DNA of 64,000 nt from Salvator merianae. Lineage: Eukaryota; Chordata; Lepidosauria; Squamata; Teiidae. This document shows positions 11,364 through 23,036 of this stretch, one piece after another. Within the stretch, counting starts at the first letter, position 1; the number at the start of each line of letters is the position of its first letter. The notes beneath the pieces are model-generated. The model did no database searches. It was not told where the DNA came from and saw only the letters and a program-made list of their open reading frames with translations. The translations under genes were made by a program, and so were the position numbers. The stretch is taken from positions 26,270,901-26,334,900 of the forward strand of contig QVOM02000101.1 of the NCBI GenBank assembly GCA_003586115.2. The letters are read 5' to 3'.

Positions 11364-11595
11364 GTGCAGGGGTTGAATGGAGGTGAGAGTGTTTGTCCAC
11401 TCTGCCCCCTTTGTAACACAGAAGACAACACATGCAGCCATGTGGGTGGTGCCTATATGGACACCTCCATGCATTTCCATGGCAGAAGCAGGTTTGCCAT
11501 TACCGTCTTCTGGGGAGGTACTGGGGATCGAACCTGTAGCCCTCTGTTACCAGACAGTTGCTGTACTCCTGAGCTTCAACCACTCCAGATTTTTG
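11364..11595 (-). mobile_element. tRNA-derived SINE fragment, antisense
   Basis: On the minus strand there is an A-box-like TGGTTGAAGCTCAGG (plus-strand 11568-11582) and a B box AGGTTCGATCCCC (plus-strand 11523-11535) at normal tRNA spacing. The body then reads CAGAAGACGGTAATGGCAAA, like the ...GAAG.CAATGGCAAACC... core of several vertebrate tRNA-SINEs, including squamate ones. The 3' tail cannot be delimited. Pol III boxes are read directly; family membership is inferred. Confidence 0.65.
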
Positions 11596-12764
11596 AATAC
11601 CCCCCCCCCAGCAGTTCAAAGATCTTTGCACAGAACAGTCTTTCATTTGTAGCAAAAACAGCTTGTGGGCTGTGTTAAATGTACACAGTTAAGTGCAATA
11701 ACCTCTGCCTGGCCAGACCCTGGCTTTATAACTCAGACAAATCAGACAGGCCCTTTCTGTACTTATTTCCCTTGAAGTGATCTATCCCAGCCCACTTTGC
11801 ACCAGGACAAGGAGTGAGACACGGTCTGCTTTTGGAGGTGATGGAAGTCTTTTGTTCCAGGTCAAGCTTGGCAGCAACACAGATACACTATTGGTGTTCT
11901 GTTCTATGCAACTGGATCCTCACCTAAAGCATCACCCACCCTAACCAGTTATTGTTCCAGGTCCCTGTCAGAGCTGAACAGAATGGTCTTTAAAGTCTTG
12001 CCGAAATCTGGCTGCAGTTTTCAAAGCAGCATGCCTACCTCCACGCTAGGGTTCTGAAATGATTGTAATGATTCCAGCAGGGAGGAATTAACTCACAACA
12101 TCCATTTCACCAGGCTACCAGACTAGGAGGGAATTCTGGCTGAGATCCCAGATTGACTTAAGCTCTTAGATAACTTCAGATAGCCTATGGAAGGTGGGAT
12201 AAACTATGGTGGGTTTGTAAAGGGAGAGAGAGCCTGGGACATGTTGTGAGGCATGCAGGTAACTGCACCAAGTCAGAGGTCATCTGGTGCACCATATGGA
12301 GAAACATGGACAGGCTGCTCTAAGAGGAAAAGTAAATTGCTAGAGGAATATGGTAAGCGGGGAGCACTTAGACACAATTAGGATTTGTATTTATTTCAAG
12401 GGATTCTAAGTTGTGGAATTGTGACTGGCAACTTAACTATCTGTTATTTTTGGAATTGTTTTATTTCATATCTCATTGCTAACTAAGGAAAATTTATCTG
12501 TAAGACTTTTGTATAAGCTAGTTAATTATTTTTATTTATTTAATCTCTCTCTTTTTAAAAGAGTTTTCACTTTTAAAGATTGTTTTGTTCCATGGAGAAG
12601 GGGAAGTCCTGGTCACACATCTCCATGGCAAGGACCTATCTGGAACTATGTTTATCTTATTTTTCCCATAAACCTAAGGGAGGAGGGGAGAGGGATTGCT
12701 TAGTCCTTAGTTTTCCTCCAGATCACAGCAGAAGAAAGATGCTTGGACCTTTGGATAAGGTCTT

Positions 12765-12824
12765 GGTGGCAGCACTATTGATAGCCACTGAACTGGTGGC
12801 AGCACTGTTGATAGCCACTGAACC
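12765..12824. repeat. Two-unit tandem duplication, period 30 bp
   Basis: GGTGGCAGCACTATTGATAG at 12765 recurs at 12795 with one A/G change, each followed by CCACTGAAC. Being a multiple of three, it keeps a small frame open, but no protein is recognised. Confidence 0.9.
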
Positions 12825-14088
12825 AGAATAGGTGCTGGTTGCTTGGACAGGTCCAGGAAACCCTATCCCTGCAAGTAACCAGAGCCCCTCTTTTCACTAC
12901 AATGATCTTTGGAGGAGGTGTATAAGCTGCAAAGATGGCGTTGCAGCAATGACTTATGGATGCTCCAATACTGCATCCATGTGTCAGAATGCAAGTGCAG
13001 AATGGTCCACATTGGCTAACAAATTTGCCACCCTTTTCTCTAATCATTGAACAACAAAACTTTTCTGAATATATGAAGCTCCCTACGAAGAGTTCCTTCT
13101 GCTACCTTAAGTCATAAGTAGACTGTGAATTATGTTGAATGTAATGTTTCTACCCTCTGTAGTTCCTGTTATAGCTGATTGTTTTGTTAATGTAATTAAC
13201 TTCACATCTTTCATTTTGTTAGTCTGGTGGAATTTGGTCCTCAAGGCCAGTTGCTTTGTCTCCTTCTCTGATTAGACTATAAAGAAAAACATGGTACAGA
13301 GGAATGAAATAAGTGCAAATTGTTGTCAAGACACTTATTGATGTTCTGTTTCCCTCTGATTTCCAATTTCACTTATGTTGTGTTCCCTTTTTGCTACTGG
13401 CAGCATGTTCCGTTGGTTTGCCACTTTGTCTTCATTATCGCTAGCTTTCTGTTCACTTACAAACTTTATTAGTCAGGCTAATAACCATGAATTGTAGTTC
13501 ATTAATTGAAACTTCAGTCTCAGGGGTTTTAATAAGGAGGATTTGCATGCACTCCTTTAATCATCTTTAGAAGTGGTTAATTCTTAACATAAGGTATATT
13601 GGTTTCTCTTTTGTTATTGCTCTCTTTGTAAGATCTTAATGGCAATTTCATTAAATAATCAGGAAATTTCTGTAGGCCTAATAGAGTTAAAGTTGAATTT
13701 ACATCACAGCTAAGACCAGATAGTACAAACTTTTATTACCAAATAGATTTATATTAGGGTAAAAAAATTATATGGTCTGAGCAGAAATCAAAGTATCCAC
13801 AATTTACTTGACTACCTAACCCTTATAATAGAGCAGTTTGTGTCAAGTTCATCTTACACTGTACTTTTCCTTTCTTTCTGCGTTCTTAAACATCCTATTA
13901 ATGAAAACAGCTGCTGTTTTATGCCACTTAAAGGCCGATAGCTTTTTTTCAAAGTAAGATTTTTTGAACAGGTTAAGGACTTCCACAGATTGAAGTTTGG
14001 GGAAAGAAATCTGACTTAATTCAGTATGCCTTCCATATACAGTAACTAGAAATAAGACTTACTGCATAGTGTGAAAATTTGATTCTAT
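12825..14088. other. Unidentified AT-rich sequence
   Basis: No gene or recognised family. Confidence 0.5.
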
Positions 14089-14150
14089 GGTCCTTTCTGC
14101 ACTTTCTGGATTATATATCAGAATAGGGACTCCTGTGTGGCATGTCTCTA
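14089..14150 (+). mobile_element. Family D MITE, solitary left end
   Basis: GGTCCTTTCTGCACTT followed by GGATTATATATCAGAATAGG matches the left arm of the foldback MITE at 51428-51607. It is preceded by TAT, the same triplet that flanks that copy. No right arm was found. Confidence 0.55.
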
Positions 14151-14478
14151 TTACAGTTGGAGGTTTTCATTCTATAGCACAATTGTTGTCTCTAGATGTA
14201 CTGTTTGAACTTAGCTAAATACATTGTAACGGGAACAACCCAAATTTTAAGTGGGAGGGATGGGGTGTATTTGTGCTATTTGTGATGTGACTATTTTTTT
14301 CTTTTGTTTTATGCATAGATTTGTCTGTCTTATGATGTGTATAGACACCACAGTTAAGTTTTTATGTTTTGCTTTGTGTATTTTATTCAGATATTGTTTG
14401 TGATATATATCACAATATATATCAACAAGAATAGGGACTTGCCACATATGTGCTGCTGCAGATTAATGCAGCACCTGT

Positions 14479-15516
14479 GGCCACAGTCGGACATCATCAA
14501 TGCAATCCGTATCAGAAGAGTACACGCAGTGAATTCGTCTTCTGGTTGTTCCCACAGTTACACTTTAACACGGAGTCAATTCGTACTTGCTCGTTCCCAC
14601 ACTGATATTTCCCGTGCTTGGCAGTACCCTTTCTGCCTCCACCCCTCGTCAAATTCTCCTCCCTATGCAGTCAGCGATTGGCTGCAGTCCCAATGTTCAA
14701 ACCTTGATGTCACAGGGGCGGGAAACTCCAGCTCCGCTCTCCGTATGTCCCCACTGCTGCTTCAGAACAGGGATTCACTTGGCAGCATTACTAGGCATTC
14801 GCCATTTGCTCCTTCTCCTCCCTGCAGCCTCTGTCTACACAAGCAGAACTTTAAAACTATGTTCACTTTAAAACTATGAACTTTAAGCTTTTTAAAGTTC
14901 GTTTGAAATGCGCATGAGAGCTCCCCTGCTGATGCACTTTAACGCAACTGCGCAATTTAAAAGTAGCGGGAGAGGTCCATATACAAAGGGAAAAAGTGGG
15001 GAAGGAACGTGAGGGGGGCTCTACTATTTTTAACTGTGTGCTGACCATGGCAAAACTCCAAACAGGTGCAGTTTATTTTTTGCTTTAAAGAGCAGATGGA
15101 AGTGGAGAAAGTCTTTAATTTCTTCCTGGCAGGACCGCAGCTTAGCGAAGAAGGAGGACGATTTCTTTTCCCCTGGCAGCGAGGGAAGGGGGGATAATGG
15201 AGGCAGAGGAAACTAATGTGCTTCCTGCCCACCCACAAAGTCTGTCATTGGACGGCACAAAATGGGGATCCCTCCCTCTGCACGCCCCCCAAAACAGTAC
15301 GGTCCCTCTCAAATAATCACTTTCCCTGTGCCCACAGCACAAAGCAAAGCGTGCTAGCAATCTGGAATGGCTTGAGAGTTCATTAAATCCGAAGACAAAG
15401 TAATCCGGATTTTGCCAATTTAATCCATAAAAATTACGGAACAGCAAGATCATGTCGGGACAGCGGGAACTGAAGACGGCCTGTAAACTGATTAAATGCT
15501 GTGTCGGAACGCAGCC
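14479..15516 (-). mobile_element. Family A MITE, copy A2, flanked by TGT
   Basis: Reversed relative to A1. Left end GGCCACAGTCGGACA; right end reads GGCTGCGTTCCGACA on the minus strand. The flanks are TGT at 14476-14478 and TGT at 15517-15519, a 3-bp target duplication. It carries the paired subterminal repeats and the GC-box/CRE/CCAAT cluster, here with CRE TGATGTCA (14705-14712), one CpG transition from TGACGTCA. At 1038 bp it is shorter than A1 because part of the middle is missing. Confidence 0.8.
14676..14722. promoter_or_regulatory. CCAAT / CRE-like / GC box cluster in A2
   Basis: GATTGGCT (inverted CCAAT) at 14676-14683, TGATGTCA at 14705-14712 and GGGGCGG just after it. Order and spacing mirror A1 in reverse. 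Function is inferred only. Confidence 0.45.
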
Positions 15517-15559
15517 TGTGACTTTCATTTGTGTATGTAGCCCTATCATTGTAAATACA

Positions 15560-15800
15560 TAATGCAGCCTCAGAAGATGACAGCACCTAATTGACCCTGG
15601 CAGATCTCAAAGAGATAACTTTGTCAGAACTTGGAGGGGACTCACCAGAAAACCTAGAGCTGTAAGGTAGACTAGAAAGTCAAAAGACATTTCAATAGAA
15701 GGCAATGATAAACTGCTTCCTCCCCCCAAAACAAACAAACAAACAAAAATACTCCTTAGTGGATATGACTATATAATCATAAGGACTCAATCTTTATCAC
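15560..15800 (+). mobile_element. SINE-core-like fragment
   Basis: AAGGCAATGATAAACTGCTTC followed, after an AAAC tract, by ACTCCTTAGTGGATATGACT resembles the conserved body of vertebrate tRNA-derived SINEs (GAAGGCAATGGTAAACC... then a TAGGGTCGCC-like block). No pol III head is visible. Confidence 0.4.
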
Positions 15801-16059
15801 ACAACGCCTTATAAAACTTCATACAGCAAACAAAATATAATAATATTCCTGTACCAAGGAATTTAACACTCTAAACCTGACAGCTGAAAATACTATATCA
15901 GGAGGAAACCAACCAAAAAAATAAAATAAAAATCAACCTTAATAAGAAATGACCATAAGAAAATACCAAGGTGACATAAACTGATCATGTTCATCTCATT
16001 AATCATTACCATAAGGCACATGGAAAAAAGATGTTTTGAATTTTTTAAAAAAATGTTTA

Positions 16060-16260
16060 CAGGAAGGGATCTACCTAGATCTCATTTGGAAGTGAGTTCC
16101 AGAGAGATTGAGGGGCAACTGAAAAGACTCTTTTCCTTGCTCTGGTTCTTGTAACCTCCTATAGGTCAGGAAATTTAAGATCTAATGAATGATCCAAGAG
16201 CACAAGCCAGGCATTAACTGATATTCTTTCCAATGATCTTTTTGGGCTTTGAGAGACAGA
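16060..16260. mobile_element. Old L2/CR1-type repeat fragment
   Basis: AAGTGAGTTCCAGAGAGATT...GGGGCAACTGAAAAG...CTCTTTTCCTTGCTCTGGTTC follows the layout of a widespread reptile LINE-derived repeat (GAGTTCCAGAG...GGGG..ACTGAAAAGGCCCT). It is strongly diverged and judged from family memory. Confidence 0.4.
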
Positions 16261-18000
16261 GCTCACCCAGTTCTCCTAAACTGGACGTTTGTTCTTAGCA
16301 CAGTGAAGACAAAGCTTCTGTCTTTTTTCACCTTGCCAGTGGGCACAATAAAATAAATAGGTTGCCATTGTACAGTATCTGCTCAGCCTTGTAGAGTGAG
16401 CTGACACTGATTGTCCCAAACTAATCTCAGGAAGGGGCCTTTAAAAATAAATTGCCCTTCAAATACATAATACTTTGATCCCACAGTTAAAGCTGGTTTA
16501 GTGTGTGAGTAAATAATAAAGTAATACAATGATTGGACACATTCCTAGAAGAATGAATGCTGAGGAAATTAACATTTAAATACAAGTTTTACAAACATCT
16601 GTGCAATTCTTTCTTTCTTGTGGGAGCATCTTCAGCTCCTGGTTTTATCTCATCAGTAAAAACACATTTTTTCATATTATTTTAAGACAATCTTTCCATT
16701 TTTTAAAAAATCCAGACTATTAAATCACCTTTTTTCTTCAACATAAACCCTATTTTTCCTTTTAGAAACAAAAGTAGCTTGCAACGAAGTTTAACGATCC
16801 ACACAATAAAGAAAACCTGAATAGAAAAATGTCATAAGATTATGCGTGACTTAAATATAGAATAAAATGTAAATATGCATAAGAGGCTAAAACATTGCAG
16901 ATATCTCTAGTTTACATTTGTCCATCTGATTCTACTCTTGTTCAATTTAACCATGGGAACACTTTATGAACAACTTTAGTTTCACCTTCCCTGAAATGTC
17001 CACCTTTGGCCACTGTAGATCAATATTATGGACACAGCTAAAAATAAAACAAGAAAATTGCTTTAGAAGAAGTAACATTATCGGAATGCTGCAAAAAGCA
17101 CTCTGCAAAAAGCATGGATTCATTTAAAAACACTGCACATTTGACATGCAAACTCACATTTTGGTATGATTTCATCATACCAACCTGAACCTGATTTATT
17201 GAATAGTAATGTGGGTGTAGCTACCTCCCCATGAGGGAAGTTAAGATGTGAGGCAATCACCCATCATGCTTCTGTGACTAACTGGAGATTAAAAAGCAGA
17301 GATAGGTCCTACCTGGCATTCCAGTCAGTGGTTCTGAGGAGGCCTTTTGATCACTGAAACCACCTGTCAACTATTCTTCTACAATGGACATTAACTCGCC
17401 TAGAAAATGAGCTAGAGTGACTACTCTTCAGCTTCTGCCTTCAACAAACATCTTCAGAGTTTTTTAAGCACCTTGCCATGACGTGAAAGACTTCTGACTC
17501 CAGCTTTTTCTTATCAGTGGTGTCTGCTAGTATATTTAGTTCAGGCAGAACCTTCTGGCCAATCACATTTATTTGTTCCACCATTCTACTCCCTCATTAC
17601 TCTACAACTAATGATTTTTATAGAACATTTATCAAACGACCAATCCAACTTGCCACTTAAAATCCCTTTTATCTCAGATAAAATCCCAGAGTCTGCTACT
17701 AACTGACATTAACTGAAAACCTGGCAGGATTGTTCACTCTTCTGGATTCTTTAACAGTCTAAATGCTTGTTGCACAAACACACAGCATAACTCTTGTCAA
17801 ACTTGGCTAGCAGTGAGCTGTCAGTTTATTTTTGCAGAAAATGAATGCAAAAAAACAAAACAAAAAACCAAAGTCCAAAAAAACACCACCGCACAAAACG
17901 TCCTACATCACATAGTGACTATTTCCTCCTCAGCAGACATTTAAACATGATTAGAGTTTTCAGTAAGGAACTGAGAACAGGAACTTGGGGGAAGGAAAAA
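16261..18000. other. Unidentified AT-rich sequence
   Basis: No gene is recognised. It contains a perfect 10-bp-arm inverted repeat at 17161-17183 (TTGGTATGAT, 3-base spacer). Confidence 0.5.
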
Positions 18001-18014
18001 TGCACACACACACC

Positions 18015-18050
<36 letters not shown>

Positions 18051-18066
18051 GCATACACACACACAC
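18001..18066. repeat. (CA)n microsatellite
   Basis: Interrupted CA dinucleotide array, seen directly. Open frames across it are artefacts. Confidence 0.95.
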
Positions 18067-18710
18067 ATTCTAAATAATTTTATTTATTTTATTGCTAACT
18101 ATATAAACTTATTATGAAGATTGACTGGTAGATAATGTCAGGGGTCTCATGGCAGCAAGAAGAGCACTACTATACGTCCCATGCACTAAAAGAGTGCTAT
18201 GCTAGTAATGCTCTTCTCGAATACCAAATGACTACTGTTGTCCCTGATTGTCCCTGTACTAACATCACAGTTGTGGAACCTTCATTCTCCAGATGCAATG
18301 CTGGGGGTGGGGTGGTCTTCAGACAGCCATTTCTGAAGATTACATACACCACCCAGCAGACCTAGGTGGGTCTACTGACAAAGAGAGGGAGTAAGCACTG
18401 CTTAAGTGCTTTCTCCTGCACTGCCTTTCAAGCACTCTAAAGCTTGCTTATGGCAGGGTGGAAACTGGGAGAGTGCAGGTCCATGCAGACACCACACTGT
18501 TCAGCACAGTCAGTGCACCATAGCATATTCATAGCACTATAGTGGCGCTATGCAAATACTGCCAATATCTGGTTTGTGTAACTTAGTGGCCTGGAAAACT
18601 GAGAGGAAGATTTCAAAACATAGCTTTACCCCTTCCTCACTGCCCTCTCACTCATTATGTTCATGATGAAAATGGATAGGAAGGATGATAACGGTTCTGC
18701 CAAAAGAAAG

Positions 18711-18738
18711 ACTCTCTCTCTCTCTGTCTCTCTCTCTC

Positions 18739-18793
<55 letters not shown>
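18711..18793. repeat. Compound (CT)n-(GT)n-(GA)n microsatellite
   Basis: CT units, then a clean GT block, then GA units, back to back. The CT and GA arms are mutually complementary and flank the GT loop. Confidence 0.95.
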
Positions 18794-18958
18794 TCCGTGT
18801 ATGTGTTTGGGTGAGGCAGAGGAAGCTTTAAAAGTCCATTAGCAGAAGTGGGATCTGTGTTTGTGCCATTATGTGTGTTCAGAATTTCGCTAAATAACTG
18901 AAGTTACATTCACAATTATCAACAGAAGCATCTCTAAAGCCCCTTAGAAGCAGTGTTA

Positions 18959-19108
18959 TGTGGCCTTTGCGTTCTCATTCCACCTCTAATCCACTTTCTC
19001 TAGCCTGGAATGTCCATGGAGGGGAAGACTGGTGCTTGAACAATTTTGTGTCCAGTAGTCTCAAAGCCATCTCAAAGCTTCTCAGAGGTGCTGCATGTGA
19101 GCATGGCC
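18959..19108 (+). mobile_element. Family E MITE, copy flanked by TTA
   Basis: Starts TGTGGCCTTTGCGTTCTCA and ends GCATGTGAGCATGGCC, whose minus-strand reading GGCCATGCTCACATGC partly mirrors the left end. TTA lies at 18956-18958 and 19109-19111. The other copies are at 4671 and 61640. At 150 bp it has no coding capacity. Confidence 0.65.
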
Positions 19109-19939
19109 TTAATTTGGTTAGCAAAAGTTCTTTTAAAATATATCATTACAAAAGTCATGTTTACTTCAACCATATAACACTGAAAGAGAAATAAAGATAT
19201 TACTACTAAAACAAAACCAGTAAACAATTTCTCCCATGAACTTAAAACTGATCAGTTCCAATAAAGCAAAACACTCCTTTGGTTCAATTTTGAACTTCCT
19301 TTTGTGTGGTTCAAACTTTATTCTTTCAAAGATCTGATGCAAACAGCATTAAACAGGGATATTTGAGTCAGTTTGTTCAAATATCCCTTTGGATCTACTT
19401 CAAAAACACTCAGGGGCCGCGTTCTGACATGGCATTTAATCAGTTTACAGGCCGTCTTCAGTTCTCACTGGCCCGACATGATCTTGCCATTCCGTAGTTT
19501 TTCTGGACTAAATTGGCGAAATCCGGACTACTTTATATTCAGATTTAATGAAGTCTCAAGCCGTTCCAGATCACTAGCCTGTTTTACTTTGCGATGTGGG
19601 AACAAGGAAGGAGACTATTTGGGAGGGATCGTACTTTTGGGGGGGCATGCAGAGTGAGGGATCCCCATTTCCTGCCATCCAATGATCAACTTTGTTGTCA
19701 CGTTATGCTGGGGGGGGGGCAGCAGGGATGAGTGGGCAGGGAGCACAATACTTCCTCATTTCTAGGCAAGCAGACACACGCGTGTGCAGGGACAAGTTGG
19801 ATGGGAGGTTTTCTCTTTCCCGCCCTCAAACTGAGGCTGCCTAGAATTCTGTAGACGTTCAGACTCGGTTAAAGCAGCAGCAGCAGTTTCTCACCTTTCT
19901 AGCCGTGCAGACACACACAGGGACAAACCGGTAAAAAAT

Positions 19940-20162
19940 TCTTTTCCTTCTACAGATTTGCACTACTTCAGAGGTCCGCAGAACAATAGCAGCATCTCCC
20001 CTCTTTTCTACATATGCAGATTCCAAGCACAGAGAAGGTGCTTAGTTTTAATTATTTAATTTCTATTCTTGGTGTCTGCATGCCTAGAAGCAAGAGGGGA
20101 GGTGCTGCTATTGTTCTGCAGAGCTCTGAAGTAGTGCAGTTCTGTAAAAGTAAAAGAAAAGG
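19940..20162. repeat. Long imperfect inverted repeat inside A3
   Basis: The left arm (about 19940-20027) contains GCACTACTTCAGAGG and GCAGAACAATAGCAGCATCT. The right arm (about 20074-20162) contains the reverse complement, AGGTGCTGCTATTGTTCTGC and CTCTGAAGTAGTGCA. The arms are ~85 bp with a ~46-bp spacer. It is absent from A1 and A2, so it is either an inserted foldback element or the remnant of a subfamily core. Confidence 0.8.
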
Positions 20163-20290
20163 AGGTGAGGCATGGCAGGCTGAAGAGCTGACAGGACAGC
20201 AAGAGCAAGGGGAAGCCGGCAAAAAGGCTTCCCACCTCGTGCCTATCTTGACCTGTCTTCTGCCCCAGCTCTCTGCAGCATACCCCCCTC

Positions 20291-20293
<3 letters not shown>

Positions 20294-20347
<54 letters not shown>
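20294..20347. repeat. (CT)n-(CA)n microsatellite inside A3
   Basis: CT units followed by CA units, seen directly. It generates spurious frames on both strands. Confidence 0.95.
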
Positions 20348-20667
20348 AGAACGCTGCATGTAAGTTGGCAGCCGAGGAAGAACTGGGGGGAGGGAGTTGA
20401 CAGGATCATTAACGAGTGAGAGAGTTGAGGGGGGACTTTTTTGTGGGGATGAGAAAAATTTTATTATTTTTAAAGTGTGGAAAAGCAAAACAAAAACAAA
20501 AACAAAACCTAAACAACCAGCCACCCTCCCAAAGCAGTTTCTCTCCACACCTTGCTTTGATTCCTTGTTTAGATCTAACAAGGAGATTAGGAGGCTTTTT
20601 TCTTTTAATTTAAAGAAGTGTTTGTAAAGGGCAGGAATCCCCCCCAAAAGGGCAGAGCTTGACTTTC

Positions 20668-20713
20668 CCGCCCCTGTGACGTCAAAATTTGAATGTAGGG
20701 ACTGCAGCCAATC
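20668..20713. promoter_or_regulatory. GC box / perfect CRE / CCAAT box cluster in A3
   Basis: CCGCCCC at 20668-20674, TGACGTCA at 20677-20684 and AGCCAATC at 20706-20713. This copy keeps the full 8-bp CRE palindrome that binds CREB/ATF proteins, next to an NF-Y-type CCAAT box. Whether it is used in the cell is unknown. Confidence 0.55.
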
Positions 20714-21471
20714 CCTGACTACACAGGGAGGAGAATTTGACGAGGGGTGGAGGTAGAAAAGGTACTGTTTCTCCGTGCCAAGCACGGGAAACATCAGTGT
20801 GGGAACGAGCAAGTACAAATTGAGTCTGTGTTAAACTGTAACTGTGGGAACGATCAGAAGACAAATTCAGTCCTTGTACTCTTCCAATACGGATTAAATT
20901 TACGATGTCGGAACGCAGCCAGGGTGTCAATTCAAACTTGAACCTTTCAAATACTCCTTGCTCAATATAAACAGTGTAAAATTCAAATCTGTTTGGTACC
21001 TCTTTACTTCCTTGCTCTCCAGAAATTTCCCTTGAACAAATTCTGATAAAATACTATATTTCAGTTATGAAACTCAGACACACCTAGCCCCATCCTCAAA
21101 GTGTATAAAGCCAAAATAATACCCATGTTACATATGGAGCTGAAATTTGGGACTATACAAACTTCAATACACTGAAATAAGCTCAATCTCCCTTCCTGAG
21201 ACAAATCCTGTTTGTCGATAAAACATTTGTTGCTGCTGTAAGAGCTGAACTTGGAATCTATCCTGTCCACAGCCACATCCAAAACAAAATCTTTAATTAT
21301 TGATACAGGCTAGAACCAATGACTTCTAAGAGATTGTGTAGAATGTGCCTGGAAGAAATATTAAGATCAGTTACAGGATCACTGTGGTACATACATCTCA
21401 ACCAAAACTCCTATCATGTGAGCTTCTCCAACCAGGCTTTAATTTCTCTAGGTGAGTCTGCAAAGACAGTG

Positions 21472-21650
21472 GGCACTTTCTACCATGGAATGTTCACCAG
21501 TGAACATTCCATGGCAGAATAGACCTTGCAGCGTGGAGACCATCCACACTGTGAGGTCTTCAAATAGAACATCAGCAGGATACCAGCATTCACAAATACT
21601 AGCATCCTTCTGCCATTCTGTGCCATGACAGAGGCTGGGAATTTTTCAGT
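21472..21650 (-). mobile_element. Family B MITE, truncated end with perfect hairpin
   Basis: GGGCACTTTCTACC leads into a perfect inverted repeat with 15-nt arms (21483-21497 and 21500-21514, arm CCATGGAATGTTCAC, 2-base loop). The following ACCTTGCAG...GAGACCATCCACACTGTGAGGTCTT matches the family B copies at 26160, 41540 and 43240. The rest of the element is missing. Confidence 0.7.
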
Positions 21651-22984
21651 TTTTCAAATATTGAAACACCTTTGAATATGATCGAACAGAGTGTGTTTCG
21701 AATACCTATCCATTTGGTTCATAGTTATACTCTGTTTTTGAACAGGTAGGGTGTTCAGTTCAAACTTGAACTTTTTGAACCTGAACCAACTCTATTTAAT
21801 GGAAATTACTGAAAAGGCAGAAATACAATTAGAGAAGACTAAATATACCTTTGCACACCTTTTGTACTATCTTGATTGTTCTTTTGTTTTGCATCTAGGA
21901 ATGTGCCTGGGACAAATCAAATTTACCACAGTTCCCTCATCTAAATCTTAAGAAAGGTTCCCATTCCTTATAAAACCACCTACATTTATTGACAAATAGT
22001 CATGAGATTAATAAAGTTTACTATTCCCTCTATAAAGAGTTGCCTTTAATTTTTATCATGCTGATCAATCCACTGAAAGAATCCTGTTTTTGCTTCTGCG
22101 CTTAGCACTTTTATCTTGCCAGACAATTCCTGTTGGTGGGACCCCTTTCATTGGCTACATTGACACCCAAACAAAAATGAAGCTTCTGCCACAAGGCAAC
22201 TGGGATAAACATGGAAAAGATTCCTGTACTAAGATTGCATATGTGAGTGCTTCCTGTAGACAGTTGGCTCAGGGTTACAAGATGGGCCTGATAGTATTCC
22301 ATATTCTACAGTCAGTCCCTTGGGGGCTTTCATTCTTGGAAGTCATTACAGAAATAGGAATTAGCAGGGAACAATGTCCTGTTAACTAGGGAAGCTTTGT
22401 GCATGCAGGATGGACTACAGAATTTCTGTTATTAAGTGACCATCCCAGGAATTGTTTCTGGGCAATGTTTATGCTGGATTGAGACTCCTGGTTTCTGAGG
22501 CTGTTTTGAGATTTGTGGTTCTCCTTACCATCCAAGTGTTTCCTGCCTTTGTTGTCATCCAAGCTCAAGCCTTTGCTGCTTTCTTTGCCCCCTGAGCAAG
22601 AGTGACTCCATCCCAGGAACAAGAAATAATCCTGTGATCACACATCTTATTCCTTCCTATATCTGTGCACCTTTCCTTCAAGCATCCCAGCATCAGATTG
22701 CACAATCTTGCTGTGCAAATAACAAGCCTGGGACAGGTATTAACCACTTCCAGAATTCCATATGAAAATGTGTATTCTGTATTACAAAAAAAGAGTATAC
22801 CTTTTTTACTTTTTGTGCAACAGTAAAATTGACAGGTTCACCTATCTCCAACATTAGATAAAAGGGATGAATTTACATACACACTATGTGCTAAATTGGC
22901 TAAGTGTTCAACTAGAACATGAGTGATTTTCCAGATGTGTGTGAACTAACAACTTCCATTATTCCTTGGAACTGGACAGATTGG
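21651..22984. other. Unidentified sequence
   Basis: A 99-codon open stretch at 22090-22389 has no recognisable domain and no splice or initiation context that would support an exon. Confidence 0.45.
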
Positions 22985-23036
22985 CTGGAGTTGATGGAAG
23001 TTATAGCCCAGGAACATCTGGAGGGGCGCTGTTGAG
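22985..23036. mobile_element. Fragment of a hAT-type MITE
   Basis: GGCTGGAGTTGATGGAAGTTATAGCCCA...AACATCTGGAGGG follows the well-known vertebrate GGCTGG...GGGAGTTGAAGTCCA...CATCTGGAGGGCC repeat. The termini are not visible. Confidence 0.5.

Larger units (their letters stand above)
19415..20920 (+). mobile_element. Family A MITE, copy A3, flanked by AGG
   Basis: Left end GGCCGCGTTCTGACA; right end GGCTGCGTTCCGACA on the minus strand. AGG at 19412-19414 and 20921-20923 is the target duplication. The left arm to about 19700 and the right arm from about 20650 match A1. The middle differs and contains a large foldback (19940-20162) and a CT/CA microsatellite (20294-20347). The right half holds an intact palindromic CRE, TGACGTCA, at 20677-20684 between CCGCCCC and AGCCAATC. 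Confidence 0.8.

Noticed and set aside
11523..11582. tRNA gene on the minus strand
   Set aside because: A and B boxes are present, but the body continues as a SINE and the cloverleaf arms do not pair convincingly.
14364..14879. 171-codon frame, and similar frames at 3056-3373 and 32667-32984 sharing NSSSGRSHSY and FVLARSHTDISRAWQYPF
   Set aside because: Tempting because it recurs at three loci, but all lie in family A MITEs on the same arm. Similarity is that of the DNA repeat; frames end at different points, begin inside the terminal repeat region and show no protein motif.
17845..18117. Open frame rich in THTHTH residues
   Set aside because: It is a reading of the CA microsatellite with no domain or conserved flank.
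22090..22389. 99-codon frame with a hydrophobic start
   Set aside because: No homology, splice or promoter context; length is within chance expectation for 64 kb.
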